A DNA stretch of 64,000 nucleotides from Antarcticimicrobium sp040365005 (GTDB lineage Bacteria > Pseudomonadota > Alphaproteobacteria > Rhodobacterales > Rhodobacteraceae): positions 1 to 64,000 of the forward strand of contig NZ_BAABWV010000016.1 of assembly GCF_040365005.1 (NCBI RefSeq), written 5' to 3'. Made by a program: the position numbers and the translations under genes. The notes under the pieces are model-generated. The model was given only the letters and a program-made list of their open reading frames with translations. It did not search any database and was not told the origin of the DNA. Below, one piece after another: positions 23,327-31,456 of this stretch. Positions within the stretch are counted from its first letter, which is position 1, and each line of letters begins with the position of its first letter.

Positions 23327-24616
23327 TTGAACCAATTCGAAATGATGGGGCTTCCGGCCTCGATCGTGACCCGCCTCACCGAGATGGGCTTTACCGAGCC
23401 GACCCCGATCCAGGCCCGCGCGATTCCCCATGCGCTGGACGGCCGCGACGTGATGGGCCTGGCCCAGACCGGCACCGGCAAGACCGCCGCCTTCGGCCTG
23501 CCGCTGGTCACCCGCATGATGGAGATCGGCCGCAAGCCCGACCGCTATACCGTGCGCGGCCTCGTGCTCGCCCCCACCCGCGAACTGGCCAACCAGATCA
23601 GCCAGACCCTGCGCGCCCTGACCGAGGGCACCCACCTCAGGGTCGGCTTCGTGGTCGGCGGCCAGTCGATCAACGCCCAGATGAAACGGCTCGAACGCGG
23701 CACCGACCTGCTGGTCGCCACCCCCGGCCGGCTGCTCGACCTGCTGGACCGCAACGCGCTGACGCTCGAGGAATGCTCATTCCTGGTGCTCGACGAGGCC
23801 GACCAGATGCTCGACCTCGGCTTCATCCACGCCCTGCGCAAGATCGCCGCCCTGCTGCCCGAGGAGCGCCAGACCATGCTGTTCTCGGCCACCATGCCGA
23901 AACAGATGAACGAGATCGCCAAGAGCTACCTGCAGAACCCGATGCGGGTCGAGGTTTCGCCCCCGGGCAAGGCCGCCGACAAGATCACCCAATCGGTGCA
24001 TTTCATCGCCAAGGCCGAAAAGGCCGCCCTGCTCAAGGAACTGCTGGACACCCACCGCGACGAACGCGCGCTGGTCTTCGGCCGCACCAAGCACGGCTCG
24101 GAAAAGCTGATGAAATCGCTGGAAAAGGCCGGGTTCTCGACCGCCTCGATCCACGGCAACAAGAGCCAGGGTCAACGCGACCGCGCCATCGCCGCCTTCA
24201 AGGCCGGCGAGATCAAGGTGCTGGTGGCCACCGATGTCGCCGCGCGCGGGCTTGATATCCCCGACGTCAAGCATGTCTACAACTATGACCTGCCCAACGT
24301 GCCCGACAGCTACGTGCACCGGATCGGCCGCACCGCGCGCGCCGGCAAGGACGGCGCCGCCATCGCCTTCTGCGCCCCCGACGAGATGGGCGAGTTCAAG
24401 GCGATCCAGAAGGTGATGGGGATCTCGATCCCGGTCGCCTCGGGCCGCCCGTGGGAACCCGTCGATGCCCCCGCCAAACCCTCCGGCGGCAACCGTCGTC
24501 GCGGCGGCGGCGGCGGTGGTGGCGGCAACGGCGGCGGCAAGCCGGGCGGCGGTCAGCGCCGGCGCCGGCGCTCCGGTGGCGGCGGCGGCCAGGGTCGCGG
24601 CCGGCAAGCCGCCTGA
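23327..24616 (+). CDS. DEAD-box RNA helicase (RhlE/DeaD-like)
   Basis: 429 aa. All helicase motifs are in order: Q motif PTPIQARAIP, I AQTGTGKT, Ia PTRELA, Ib TPGR, II DEAD, III SAT, V ATDVAARGLDIPD, VI HRIGRTARAG. The C-terminal 65 residues are almost only Gly and Arg, an RNA-binding tail like that of RhlE proteins. I place the start at the TTG at 23327 because AAAGGA stands 6 bp before it and conserved sequence (MMGLPASIVTRLTEMGF) begins just after; no ATG fits. It remodels RNA in ribosome assembly or mRNA decay. Confidence 0.92.
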   Translation: MNQFEMMGLPASIVTRLTEMGFTEPTPIQARAIPHALDGRDVMGLAQTGTGKTAAFGLPLVTRMMEIGRKPDRYTVRGLVLAPTRELANQISQTLRALTEGTHLRVGFVVGGQSINAQMKRLERGTDLLVATPGRLLDLLDRNALTLEECSFLVLDEADQMLDLGFIHALRKIAALLPEERQTMLFSATMPKQMNEIAKSYLQNPMRVEVSPPGKAADKITQSVHFIAKAEKAALLKELLDTHRDERALVFGRTKHGSEKLMKSLEKAGFSTASIHGNKSQGQRDRAIAAFKAGEIKVLVATDVAARGLDIPDVKHVYNYDLPNVPDSYVHRIGRTARAGKDGAAIAFCAPDEMGEFKAIQKVMGISIPVASGRPWEPVDAPAKPSGGNRRRGGGGGGGGNGGGKPGGGQRRRRRSGGGGGQGRGRQAA

Positions 24617-24636
24617 CCCTTTCAGAAAGACCATCG

Positions 24637-24661
24637 AAAAGGCCCCCCGGCGGGGCCTTTT
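24637..24661. terminator. Bidirectional terminator after the helicase gene
   Basis: Perfect 10-bp stem AAAAGGCCCC / GGGGCCTTTT with a 5-nt loop, followed by TT and preceded by A residues, so it works for both strands. It lies 20 bp after the helicase stop. Confidence 0.85.
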
Positions 24662-24675
24662 CCGTTTCCGGCCCC

Positions 24676-24881
24676 TGTCACCCCGGGCTCGCCCCGGGGC
24701 CTCTCGACGCGCCTGCCGCAGATCCCGGATCAGGTCCGGGATGACACCTGTCTCCCCCACCTGTCACCCCGGGCTCGCCCCGGGGCCTTCCGCCGCGCCT
24801 GCCGCAGATCCCGGATCGGGTCCGGGATGACAGCCGTCTCTCGCCCCCGCACCTGTCACCCCGGGCTCGACCCGGGGCCTT
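24676..24881. repeat. Intergenic repeat family B, two full units and one half unit
   Basis: Full units at 24676-24746 and 24762-24832: each starts TGTCACCCCGGGCTCGCCCC and ends CCGGGATGACA, with inner CCCGGGCTCGCCCCGGG and TCCCGGATCnnGTCCGGGA hairpins. A third half unit (24854-24881) retains only the first hairpin. The same family appears at 31157-31342 and, in a shorter variant, at 32232-32270. Such REP-like palindromes are widespread in alphaproteobacterial intergenic DNA. Confidence 0.75.
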
Positions 24882-24887
24882 CCACCG

Positions 24888-25592
24888 CTACCCCTGCGTC
24901 ACCACGTCGGCCCAGATCGGCAGGTGGTCCGAGGCGATATGCGCCGGCTGCTCCAGGTGCACCCCGTGCCCGGCCACGCCCAGCCCGTCGCTCACCGCGA
25001 TCCGGTCCAGCGGCCCCAGCGGGCGCAGCGCCGGAAAACTCGCGCGCGGCGGCAGGAACCGCATCCGCGGTGCCAGCCCCTCCAGCGCGCTGCGCGGCGA
25101 CCAGTCGTTGAAATCCCCGGCCCAGATCATCGGCATCATTGGCAGCCCAGCACATTCCTGCGCCAGGTGCTGCACCTGCTGGCGCCGCGACCGCCCCACC
25201 AGCCCCAGGTGCGTGCCCACCACCCGCAGGGACCCCAGCGGACTGTCGAATGCGACCCAGACCGCGCCGCGCGGTTCCAGCCCCGGCAGGTCGATATGCC
25301 CTTTTCCGGTCAGCTCCAGCGCCCCGCGGCGCCAGATCACCGCGTTGCCATGCCAGCCCAGCGATCCGGCGCCGCCCAGGTCGGCCACCTCCCATCCGGC
25401 CTCTTCCAGCACGAAATGCGGCAAGGCGGCCGGGCGCGGCGGCAACCGCTTGTCGGCCTCCTGCAGCACCACCACCTGCGCCCGCAGCCGGTCCAGCACC
25501 TGAAGGATACGGCGCGGTTTCCGGCGCAGGTCCAGCCCGACGCATTTCTGGATGTTATAGCTGGCCAGGCGCAGCTTGGCGCTCTCACTCAT
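24888..25592 (-). CDS. Endonuclease/exonuclease/phosphatase (EEP) family protein
   Basis: 234 aa. The Mg-dependent hydrolase motifs are present: N in ASYNIQKCVG, VVLQEAD, the catalytic His region GTHLG, GDFNDWSP, and SDHLPIWADVV at the end. This fold covers nucleases, sphingomyelinases and inositol phosphatases; bacterial proteins of this size are usually unassigned. It starts MSESAKLRL; the terminal repeat block follows its stop. It is divergent from the EamA gene at 25713, and its substrate is not predictable. Confidence 0.86.
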   Translation of the reverse strand: MSESAKLRLASYNIQKCVGLDLRRKPRRILQVLDRLRAQVVVLQEADKRLPPRPAALPHFVLEEAGWEVADLGGAGSLGWHGNAVIWRRGALELTGKGHIDLPGLEPRGAVWVAFDSPLGSLRVVGTHLGLVGRSRRQQVQHLAQECAGLPMMPMIWAGDFNDWSPRSALEGLAPRMRFLPPRASFPALRPLGPLDRIAVSDGLGVAGHGVHLEQPAHIASDHLPIWADVVTQG

Positions 25593-25712
25593 GCCTCTCG
25601 GTCCGGGTACAACTCGGCTGTGACAACCAATTGTGCCGATGCGGCCCCCGGACGCAAGCCCGGTGATTTACGTGACCTTGACAATTGCATGACTTGCGCA
25701 TCCTTTGGGCGC

Positions 25713-26588
25713 ATGGAGGAGAAACGCGCAATCGACCCGGCCGGTGCCGCGGCCCTGACCGGGTTCGCGCTGCTGCTGGCCTTTAACCAGGTGGTGATCA
25801 AGCTCACCGGCGACGGGTTCGCACCGGTGTTCCAGGCCGGGCTGCGCTCGGTCGGGGCGGCACTGGTGGTGCTGCTCTGGATGCGGCTCCGCGGCCTGCC
25901 AGTCACTGCACCACGCGCGGCGATTCTCTGGGGCGTGCTGTCCGGGCTGGTCTTCGCCTTCGAGTTCACCTGCCTCTACATCGCGCTGGACCTGACCACC
26001 GTGGCGCGCGCCTCGATCATCTTCTACTCGATGCCGGTCTGGCTGGGGCTGGCCGCGCACCTGTGGTTGCCGGGCGAACGGATCACCGGCCCGGGGGCCC
26101 TGGGCATGGCGCTGGCGATGGGCGGCGTGGCGCTGGCGCTGGCCGACCGTTCCAACGGGCAGGCCAGCCTGATCGGCGACCTGCTGGCCCTGATCGCCGC
26201 CTTCGGCTGGGCCGGTATCATCCTGTTGCTGCGGATGACCCCGCTGTCGCAGATGGCCCCGGTGATGCAACTGCTGGTCCAGGTGGTGGTCTCCGCCCCC
26301 GTTTTGCTGGCCGTCGCGCCGCTGTTCGGCCCGCTCACCCGCGATCCCGGTGCCCTGCATGTCGCCGGTCTGGCGTTCCAGGCGATCTGTGTCGTCGGTT
26401 TGGGCTATATCGTCTGGTTCCACCTGATGTCGGTGTTCCGCGCCTCGGGCGTCGCCTCGTTCAGCTTTCTCTCGCCGGTCTTCGCGGTGGTCTTCGGCTG
26501 GGCGATCCTGGGCGAACATATCGGCCCGCCGGTCTGGATCGCGCTGGTACTGGTGGCCCTGGGGCTGGTTCTGATCAACCGGAAATAA
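25713..26588 (+). CDS. EamA-family permease
   Basis: 291 aa, ten helices in two EamA repeats (about 12-140 and 155-288), ending GLVLINRK. Typical motifs are the N-terminal FALLLAFNQVVIKL and second-repeat SFLSPVFAVVFGW with GEHIGPP. The start at 25713 (MEEKRAIDPAG) sits just before helix 1; an ATG at 25689 is possible but neither has a strong ribosome site. Substrate unknown. It is more divergent from the permease at 20468 than a recent duplicate would be. Confidence 0.86.
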   Translation: MEEKRAIDPAGAAALTGFALLLAFNQVVIKLTGDGFAPVFQAGLRSVGAALVVLLWMRLRGLPVTAPRAAILWGVLSGLVFAFEFTCLYIALDLTTVARASIIFYSMPVWLGLAAHLWLPGERITGPGALGMALAMGGVALALADRSNGQASLIGDLLALIAAFGWAGIILLLRMTPLSQMAPVMQLLVQVVVSAPVLLAVAPLFGPLTRDPGALHVAGLAFQAICVVGLGYIVWFHLMSVFRASGVASFSFLSPVFAVVFGWAILGEHIGPPVWIALVLVALGLVLINRK

Positions 26589-26672
26589 CCCGCGCCTCAC
26601 CCGCCTCTCGGAGATTGCGCGCAATCGCCTGTCGGTCGAAACTTGCCCCGGCCAACGTCAAGCAAACCCCGG

Positions 26673-28091
26673 TCACGTGCCGCAAAAGGTCGCCTCCACC
26701 GCCTCGCCGGGCAAAGGCGGGCGGGTCAGCTCCTCGGCCTCGGGCTGGTCGTCATAGGGGCGCGCCAAGACCGCGTTCAGCCGATGGAACGGCGCGTAAT
26801 CGCCTTCGACCGCCGCCGCGATCATCTGTTCCACCCGGTGATTGCGCGGGATGAACGCCGGGTTGGCCGCGCGCAGCAGCGGTCCCGCCTCGGGCAAGCC
26901 CGCACGCCGGGCGCGCCACTCCGCCTCCCAACCATCATAGGCGGTGGGATCGGTGAACTGATCGCGCGCCTTCTCGCCCCCCAAGGCACAGAACGTATTG
27001 GTGAAATCCGCCTGCCCCGCCACCATCCGGCGCAGCAGATCCTCGATCAACTGCTGGTCGCCCTCCCGCGCATCGCTCAGCGCCAGCTTGGCCCGGAACA
27101 GCCGCAGCCACGCCGCCTCGATCTGGCCGGGCATGGCGTGGACGATCTCGGTCGCCTCCTCCACCGCCGCCTCGCGGTCCTCCATCTGCTGGATCAGCGC
27201 GGTGGCCAGCTGCGCCAAGTTCCACACCACCATCTCGGCCTGCCGGTCATAGGCATAGCGCCCGTGACGGTCGATCGAGCTGTAGACCGTCTGCGGATGG
27301 AACATGTCGATAAAGGCGCAAGGCCCGTAATCGATCGTCTCGCCCGAGATCGCGCAATTGTCGGTGTTCATCACCCCGTGGATGAACCCCACGCCCATCC
27401 ACTGCGCCACCAGCCGCGCCTGCGCCGCGCAGACCGCCCGCAACAGGCCCATCGGCCCCTCGGCCTGCGGGTAATGGCGCGCGATGGCATAGTCGGTCAG
27501 GCGCCTCAGGCTCTCCAGATCGCCGCGCGCGGCAAAGACCTGGAAGCTGCCCACGCGCAGGTGGCTCGCCGCCACCCGCGTCAGCACCGCGCCGGGCAAG
27601 GCGCGCTCGCGCAGCACCTCTTCGCCGGTTTCCACCGCCGCCAGCGCCCGCGTGGTCGGGATGCCAAGGGCGTGCATCGCCTCGGACACCAGGTATTCGC
27701 GCAGCACCGGCCCCAGCCAGGCGCGCCCGTCACCACCCCGCGAATAGGGCGTGCGCCCGGATCCCTTCAGCTGAATGTCCCGACGCAGACCGTCCACGCC
27801 CACCACCTCGCCCAACAGCACCGCGCGCCCGTCGCCAAGCTGCGGGTTGTACTGGCCGAACTGGTGCCCGGAATACAGCTGCGCCAAGGGCGCGGCCCCC
27901 TCCGGCACCAGATTGCCCGAGAAAACCTGCGCCATATCGCGCACCTCTCCCGGCGCGATGCCCATCACCCGGGCCAGGTCGGCGTTGAACGCCACCAGCC
28001 GCGGTGCTCGCACCGGTTGCGGGTCCTGCGCGGTGAAAAACGCGCCCGGCAGCCGGGCGAAGGAGTTGTCAAAGGGGATATGCAGGGTCAT
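26673..28091 (-). CDS. selO: SelO/YdiU protein adenylyltransferase
   Basis: 472 aa pseudokinase-fold enzyme that transfers AMP to Ser/Thr/Tyr of target proteins (SelO family). Key regions are intact: LYSGHQFGQYNPQLGDGRA (nucleotide-binding), KGSGRTPYSRGGDGRA, and the active-site loop HGVMNTDNCAISGETIDYGP with the metal-binding Asn/Asp. It ends TFCGT, keeping a C-terminal Cys that in E. coli SelO forms a redox-sensitive disulfide; there is no selenocysteine. It is divergent from a small cupin gene 69 bp away. Confidence 0.95.
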   Translation of the reverse strand: MTLHIPFDNSFARLPGAFFTAQDPQPVRAPRLVAFNADLARVMGIAPGEVRDMAQVFSGNLVPEGAAPLAQLYSGHQFGQYNPQLGDGRAVLLGEVVGVDGLRRDIQLKGSGRTPYSRGGDGRAWLGPVLREYLVSEAMHALGIPTTRALAAVETGEEVLRERALPGAVLTRVAASHLRVGSFQVFAARGDLESLRRLTDYAIARHYPQAEGPMGLLRAVCAAQARLVAQWMGVGFIHGVMNTDNCAISGETIDYGPCAFIDMFHPQTVYSSIDRHGRYAYDRQAEMVVWNLAQLATALIQQMEDREAAVEEATEIVHAMPGQIEAAWLRLFRAKLALSDAREGDQQLIEDLLRRMVAGQADFTNTFCALGGEKARDQFTDPTAYDGWEAEWRARRAGLPEAGPLLRAANPAFIPRNHRVEQMIAAAVEGDYAPFHRLNAVLARPYDDQPEAEELTRPPLPGEAVEATFCGT

Positions 28092-28160
28092 GACGCAAAG
28101 ATAACTCCTGCACGCAGGATTGCCATAGCAGCCCGGGCCGCAAGATGCATAATCGCGACC

Positions 28161-28589
28161 ATGACCGCGCAGACCGCAAAGCAGATCATCGAAACCCTGA
28201 ACCTGCACCGCCACCCCGAGGGCGGCTGGTTCGCCGAGACCTGGCGCGCCGACACCCCCGGCCGCGCCTCCGGCACCTGCATCTATTTCCTGCTGACCGA
28301 GGGCGAGGCGAGCCATTGGCACCGGGTCGACGCCACCGAGATCTGGCACTACCACGCCGGCGCGCCGCTGCTGCTCTCGCTCAGCGCCACCGATGCGGGT
28401 CCGGCGCAGGACCACCTGCTCACCCCCGACCTGGCAACAGGCCGCCCGCAGATCATCGTCCCCGAACACCACTGGCAGGCCGCCCGCAGCACCGGCGCCT
28501 ATACGCTGGTCTCCTGCACCGTCTCGCCCGGGTTCGAGTTCTCCGGCTTCACCCTCGCCGCGCCCGGCTTCGACATCCCGCGCGGCTGA
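28161..28589 (+). CDS. DUF985 cupin protein
   Basis: 142 aa, single cupin barrel of the DUF985/COG3542 type. The N-terminal IETLNLHRHPEGGWFAETW and the motif ASHWHRVDATEIWHYHAG give the metal- or ligand-binding His/Glu set; the second half contains LVSCTVSPGFEF. Members resemble sugar-epimerase-like cupins (yeast YML079w), but the activity is not known. The ATG at 28161 begins the conserved region. Short intergenic space with selO suggests shared control from the divergent region. Confidence 0.88.
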   Translation: MTAQTAKQIIETLNLHRHPEGGWFAETWRADTPGRASGTCIYFLLTEGEASHWHRVDATEIWHYHAGAPLLLSLSATDAGPAQDHLLTPDLATGRPQIIVPEHHWQAARSTGAYTLVSCTVSPGFEFSGFTLAAPGFDIPRG

Positions 28590-28620
28590 GCCTTCGGTCC
28601 CACGTCCAAGGCAGCGTCCG

Positions 28621-28685
28621 CCCCTTCTTCTCTGCTCAAGTACTCTGGGGGTGAGGGCCGCAAGGCCCGAGGGGGCAACGCCCCC
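28621..28685 (-). repeat. Gene-end repeat, family A, second copy (double hairpin after anmK)
   Basis: On the minus strand, directly overlapping the anmK stop: hairpin GGGGGC-GTT-GCCCCC (28671-28685), a second hairpin GGGCC-TTGC-GGCCC (28655-28668), then CCCCCAGAGTACTTGAGCAG and AGAAGAAGGGG. It matches the copy after ocd (4200-4250) in layout and in the AGTAnTT...AGAGAAGAAG end. Probable terminator. Confidence 0.65.
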
Positions 28686-29794
28686 TAATTGCCCGGTCGG
28701 CTCACGATCCCGCCGCCGACCAGCGCCCGCACCCCCGTGGTGCCGGGGCAAGAGGTCGCCATCCCGTAGGCCACCCGCACCGCGAGAAAGGCAAAGGCCT
28801 GCGCCTCCAGCATGTCGCCATCCAGCCCCACCGCCTCGACCGGCTCCACCGGGCACTCCAGCGAGACCCGCAGCATCTCCATCAGCACCGGGTTCAGCCG
28901 CCCGCCGCCGGTGACCAGCACCCGCGCGGGCGGGCGCGGGCAATGCTCCATCCCCTGCGCCACGCCCGCCGCGCTCATCGCCGTCAGCGTCGCCACGGCG
29001 TCGGCATCGTTCAATTCGCCGACCAGCCCGATCATCTCGGAAAAATCGTTTCGGTCCAGCGACTTCGGCGGCATCCGCGCAAAGTATGGCTCAGCCAGGA
29101 ACAGCTCCAGCGCGCCCTCCTCGACCTGCCCGGTCGCGGCCAGTGCGCCGCCCTCGTCCATCGCCCGGCCCAACCGTTCCTGCATCAGGTCGTTGATCGG
29201 CGCATTTGCCGGCCCGGTGTCAAAGGCCAAGAGCGCGCCCTCCACCTCCGGCTCGTCGAACGACGGATCGACATAGGTCAGGTTGCCGACCCCCCCGAGG
29301 TTGACAAAGCACAGCGGCTCCTGCGCCCCGATCCACTTGGCACAGGCGAAATGAAAGAACGGCGCCAGCGGCGCCCCCTCGCCGCCCATCGCCACGTCGT
29401 CACTGCGGAAATCCCAGACCACCGGCACGCCAATGGCCTCGGCCAGGGCAGCCCCGTCGCCCACCTGGCAGGTGCCCCGCCCGCGTGGCTCATGCGCCAG
29501 GGTCTGGCCGTGAAAGCCCACCAGCTCGACGCCCTCGAACCCCGCCAGCAACTCCGCATGCGCGCCGTCCACCACGCGCCCGGCTGCCTCGGCCTTCGGC
29601 CCGGCCCACTGGCCCAGCCCGGCCCGCAACACCGCGCGCTCCTCGTCCGAATAGGCACGATAGCCGGTCTCGCCAAATCCCAGTATCCAGCGCCCGTCGG
29701 TGTCGACCACCGCCGCATCGACCCCGTCAAGGGAGGTTCCGCTCATCGCCCCGAGCGCGCGCAGCGGCGCGCCGATTCTCCCGGCCTTATTCAT
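28685..29794 (-). CDS. anmK: Anhydro-N-acetylmuramic acid kinase
   Basis: 369 aa. Phosphorylates anhydro-MurNAc from recycled cell wall, feeding MurNAc-6-P metabolism. The ATP-binding GAMSGTSLDGVDAAVV, GFHGQTLAHEP, NLGGVGNLTYV, FDTGPANAPIND and TGGGRLNPVL segments match the family. The start at 29794 (MNKAGRIG) has AAGGAAA upstream; the frame continues 23 codons further. It is divergent from tyrS (62 bp between starts). It forms part of a peptidoglycan-recycling set with nagZ at 43.1 kb. Confidence 0.95.
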   Translation of the reverse strand: MNKAGRIGAPLRALGAMSGTSLDGVDAAVVDTDGRWILGFGETGYRAYSDEERAVLRAGLGQWAGPKAEAAGRVVDGAHAELLAGFEGVELVGFHGQTLAHEPRGRGTCQVGDGAALAEAIGVPVVWDFRSDDVAMGGEGAPLAPFFHFACAKWIGAQEPLCFVNLGGVGNLTYVDPSFDEPEVEGALLAFDTGPANAPINDLMQERLGRAMDEGGALAATGQVEEGALELFLAEPYFARMPPKSLDRNDFSEMIGLVGELNDADAVATLTAMSAAGVAQGMEHCPRPPARVLVTGGGRLNPVLMEMLRVSLECPVEPVEAVGLDGDMLEAQAFAFLAVRVAYGMATSCPGTTGVRALVGGGIVSRPGN

Positions 29795-29856
29795 GGCCTT
29801 TTCCTTTGTCTCACTGCCGCCTATACACTCCCCGCAAATCAAACCCGAGGCAAGCC

Positions 29857-31113
29857 ATGACATACCACCCGAAATCGGACTTCATGCAGGTGATGATGAC
29901 CCGCGGCTATCTGGCCGACTGCACCGATTACCAGGGCCTCGACGAGGCGCTGAACAAGGGCGTGGTGACCGCTTATATCGGGTATGACGCCACCGCGAAA
30001 TCGCTGCACGTGGGGCATCTGCTGAACATCATGATGCTGCGCTGGCTGCAAAAGACCGGGCACCAACCGATCACCCTGATGGGCGGCGGCACGACAAAGG
30101 TGGGCGATCCCAGCTTTCGCGCCGACGAACGCCCGCTGCTGAGCGCGGAGCAGATCGACGCCAATATCGCCGGCATGAAACAGGTGTTCTCGAAATACCT
30201 CAGCTACGATGACACCCCAAACGGCGCGCTGATGCTGAACAACGCCGAATGGCTCGACGGGTTGAACTACCTCGAGTTCCTGCGCGACATCGGGCGGCAT
30301 TTCTCGGTCAACCGGATGCTCAGCTTCGAGTCCGTGAAATCCCGGCTCGACCGCGAGCAATCGCTGTCCTTCCTCGAATTCAACTACATGATCCTGCAGG
30401 CCTATGACTTCCTTGAGCTGAACCGCCGCTACGGCTGCGTGCTGCAGATGGGCGGCTCGGACCAATGGGGCAATATCGTCAACGGCATCGACCTCACCCG
30501 CCGGGTTCTGGATCACGAGATCTACGGCCTCACCTCGCCGCTGCTCACCACCAGCGACGGGCGCAAGATGGGCAAGAGCCAGGGCGGCGCCATGTGGCTC
30601 AATGCCGACATGCTCAGCCCGTACGAGTTCTGGCAGTTCTGGCGCAACACCACCGACGCCGACGTCGGTCGCTTCCTCAAGCTCTACACCGAGCTCGAGG
30701 TCGAGGAATGCGACCGCCTCGGCGCGCTGGCGGGCTCCGAGATCAACGCCGCCAAGATCATCCTCGCCAACGAGGTGACGACGCTGTGCCACGGCGCCGG
30801 GGCGGCGGCAGCGGCCGAGGCTACCGCGCGCGAGGTCTTCGAAAAGGGCGGTGTCGGCGACGACCTGCCGACGCTGGCGCTGACGCCCGCCGACCTGGCC
30901 GATGGTGGCATTTCCATCGTGCAGGTGATCGTGCGCGCGGGTCTGGCCAAGTCCGGCAAGGAGGCCAAGCGCCTGATCGCCGAGAACGGCGCCCGGCTCG
31001 ACGACGCGCCGCTCACCGACGCCGGGCTGATGCTCGACGCCGCCGCGCTCTCCGCGCCGATCAAGCTCTCCGCCGGCAAGAAGCGCCACGCGCTGGTGCA
31101 GCTGGCCGACTGA
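29857..31113 (+). CDS. tyrS: Tyrosyl-tRNA synthetase
   Basis: 418 aa class I aminoacyl-tRNA synthetase. The HIGH motif appears as HVGH (SLHVGHLLN), the KMSKS motif as KMGKS (GRKMGKSQGG), and tyrosine-binding residues are in YDFLELNRRYGC and QMGGSDQWGN. The C-terminal S4 domain (about 350-415) ends GKKRHALVQL. The ATG begins the conserved N-terminus. A 10-bp perfect hairpin follows its stop. Confidence 0.97.
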   Translation: MTYHPKSDFMQVMMTRGYLADCTDYQGLDEALNKGVVTAYIGYDATAKSLHVGHLLNIMMLRWLQKTGHQPITLMGGGTTKVGDPSFRADERPLLSAEQIDANIAGMKQVFSKYLSYDDTPNGALMLNNAEWLDGLNYLEFLRDIGRHFSVNRMLSFESVKSRLDREQSLSFLEFNYMILQAYDFLELNRRYGCVLQMGGSDQWGNIVNGIDLTRRVLDHEIYGLTSPLLTTSDGRKMGKSQGGAMWLNADMLSPYEFWQFWRNTTDADVGRFLKLYTELEVEECDRLGALAGSEINAAKIILANEVTTLCHGAGAAAAAEATAREVFEKGGVGDDLPTLALTPADLADGGISIVQVIVRAGLAKSGKEAKRLIAENGARLDDAPLTDAGLMLDAAALSAPIKLSAGKKRHALVQLAD

Positions 31114-31115
31114 CC

Positions 31116-31138
31116 GGCAGGGCGCCCCGCGCCCTGCC
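31116..31138 (+). terminator. Hairpin after tyrS, probable terminator
   Basis: Perfect 10-bp stem GGCAGGGCGC-CCC-GCGCCCTGCC starting 2 bp after the tyrS stop. The T-run (31151-31157) comes only 12 bp later, so it is not a canonical intrinsic terminator. Confidence 0.55.
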
Positions 31139-31156
31139 CCCCCCCGGCGCTTTTTT

Positions 31157-31342
31157 TGTCACCCCGCGCCTGACTCGGGGCCTCCCAACCCTCCCTGTCA
31201 CCCCGGGCTTGACCCGGGGTCTACCGTCACACACCCAAGATCCCGGATCACCTCCGGGATGACAGCCCCACAGCACACCAACGCTGTCACCCCGCGCCTG
31301 ACCCGGGCCTCTCGCCACACCGCCAACACCTCCGGAATGACA
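31157..31342. repeat. Intergenic repeat family B, second cluster
   Basis: A half unit (31157-31182), a full unit (31196-31264) and a diverged unit (31285-31342), each starting TGTCACCCC and the latter two ending GGGATGACA or GGAATGACA. Same family as at 24676. The 31114-31416 stretch contains nothing else that I can recognise. Confidence 0.7.
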
Positions 31343-31416
31343 GCCGCATTCCATTCACCGCCCGATTCCGCCGCGTTCCCGCAGGCGCCCTCTGGATTTC
31401 CCCACCCGCCGCCTGT

Positions 31417-31436
31417 TATCTGAACACATGTTCAGA
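31417..31436. promoter_or_regulatory. Palindromic operator before the SDR gene
   Basis: ATCTGAACA-CA-TGTTCAGAT: perfect 9-bp arms around a 2-bp centre, 20 bp before the SDR start. Size and symmetry suggest a TetR/GntR-type dimer site, for example a repressor of fatty-acid or branched-chain acyl-CoA degradation genes. The regulator is not in the window. Confidence 0.6.
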
Positions 31437-31456
31437 TCAAGGGAGAGGGACCCGAC

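Noticed and set aside
26673..28943. A 756-codon frame extending selO upstream
   Set aside because: The additional 284 residues are antisense to the cupin gene and low-complexity; SelO begins normally at 28091.
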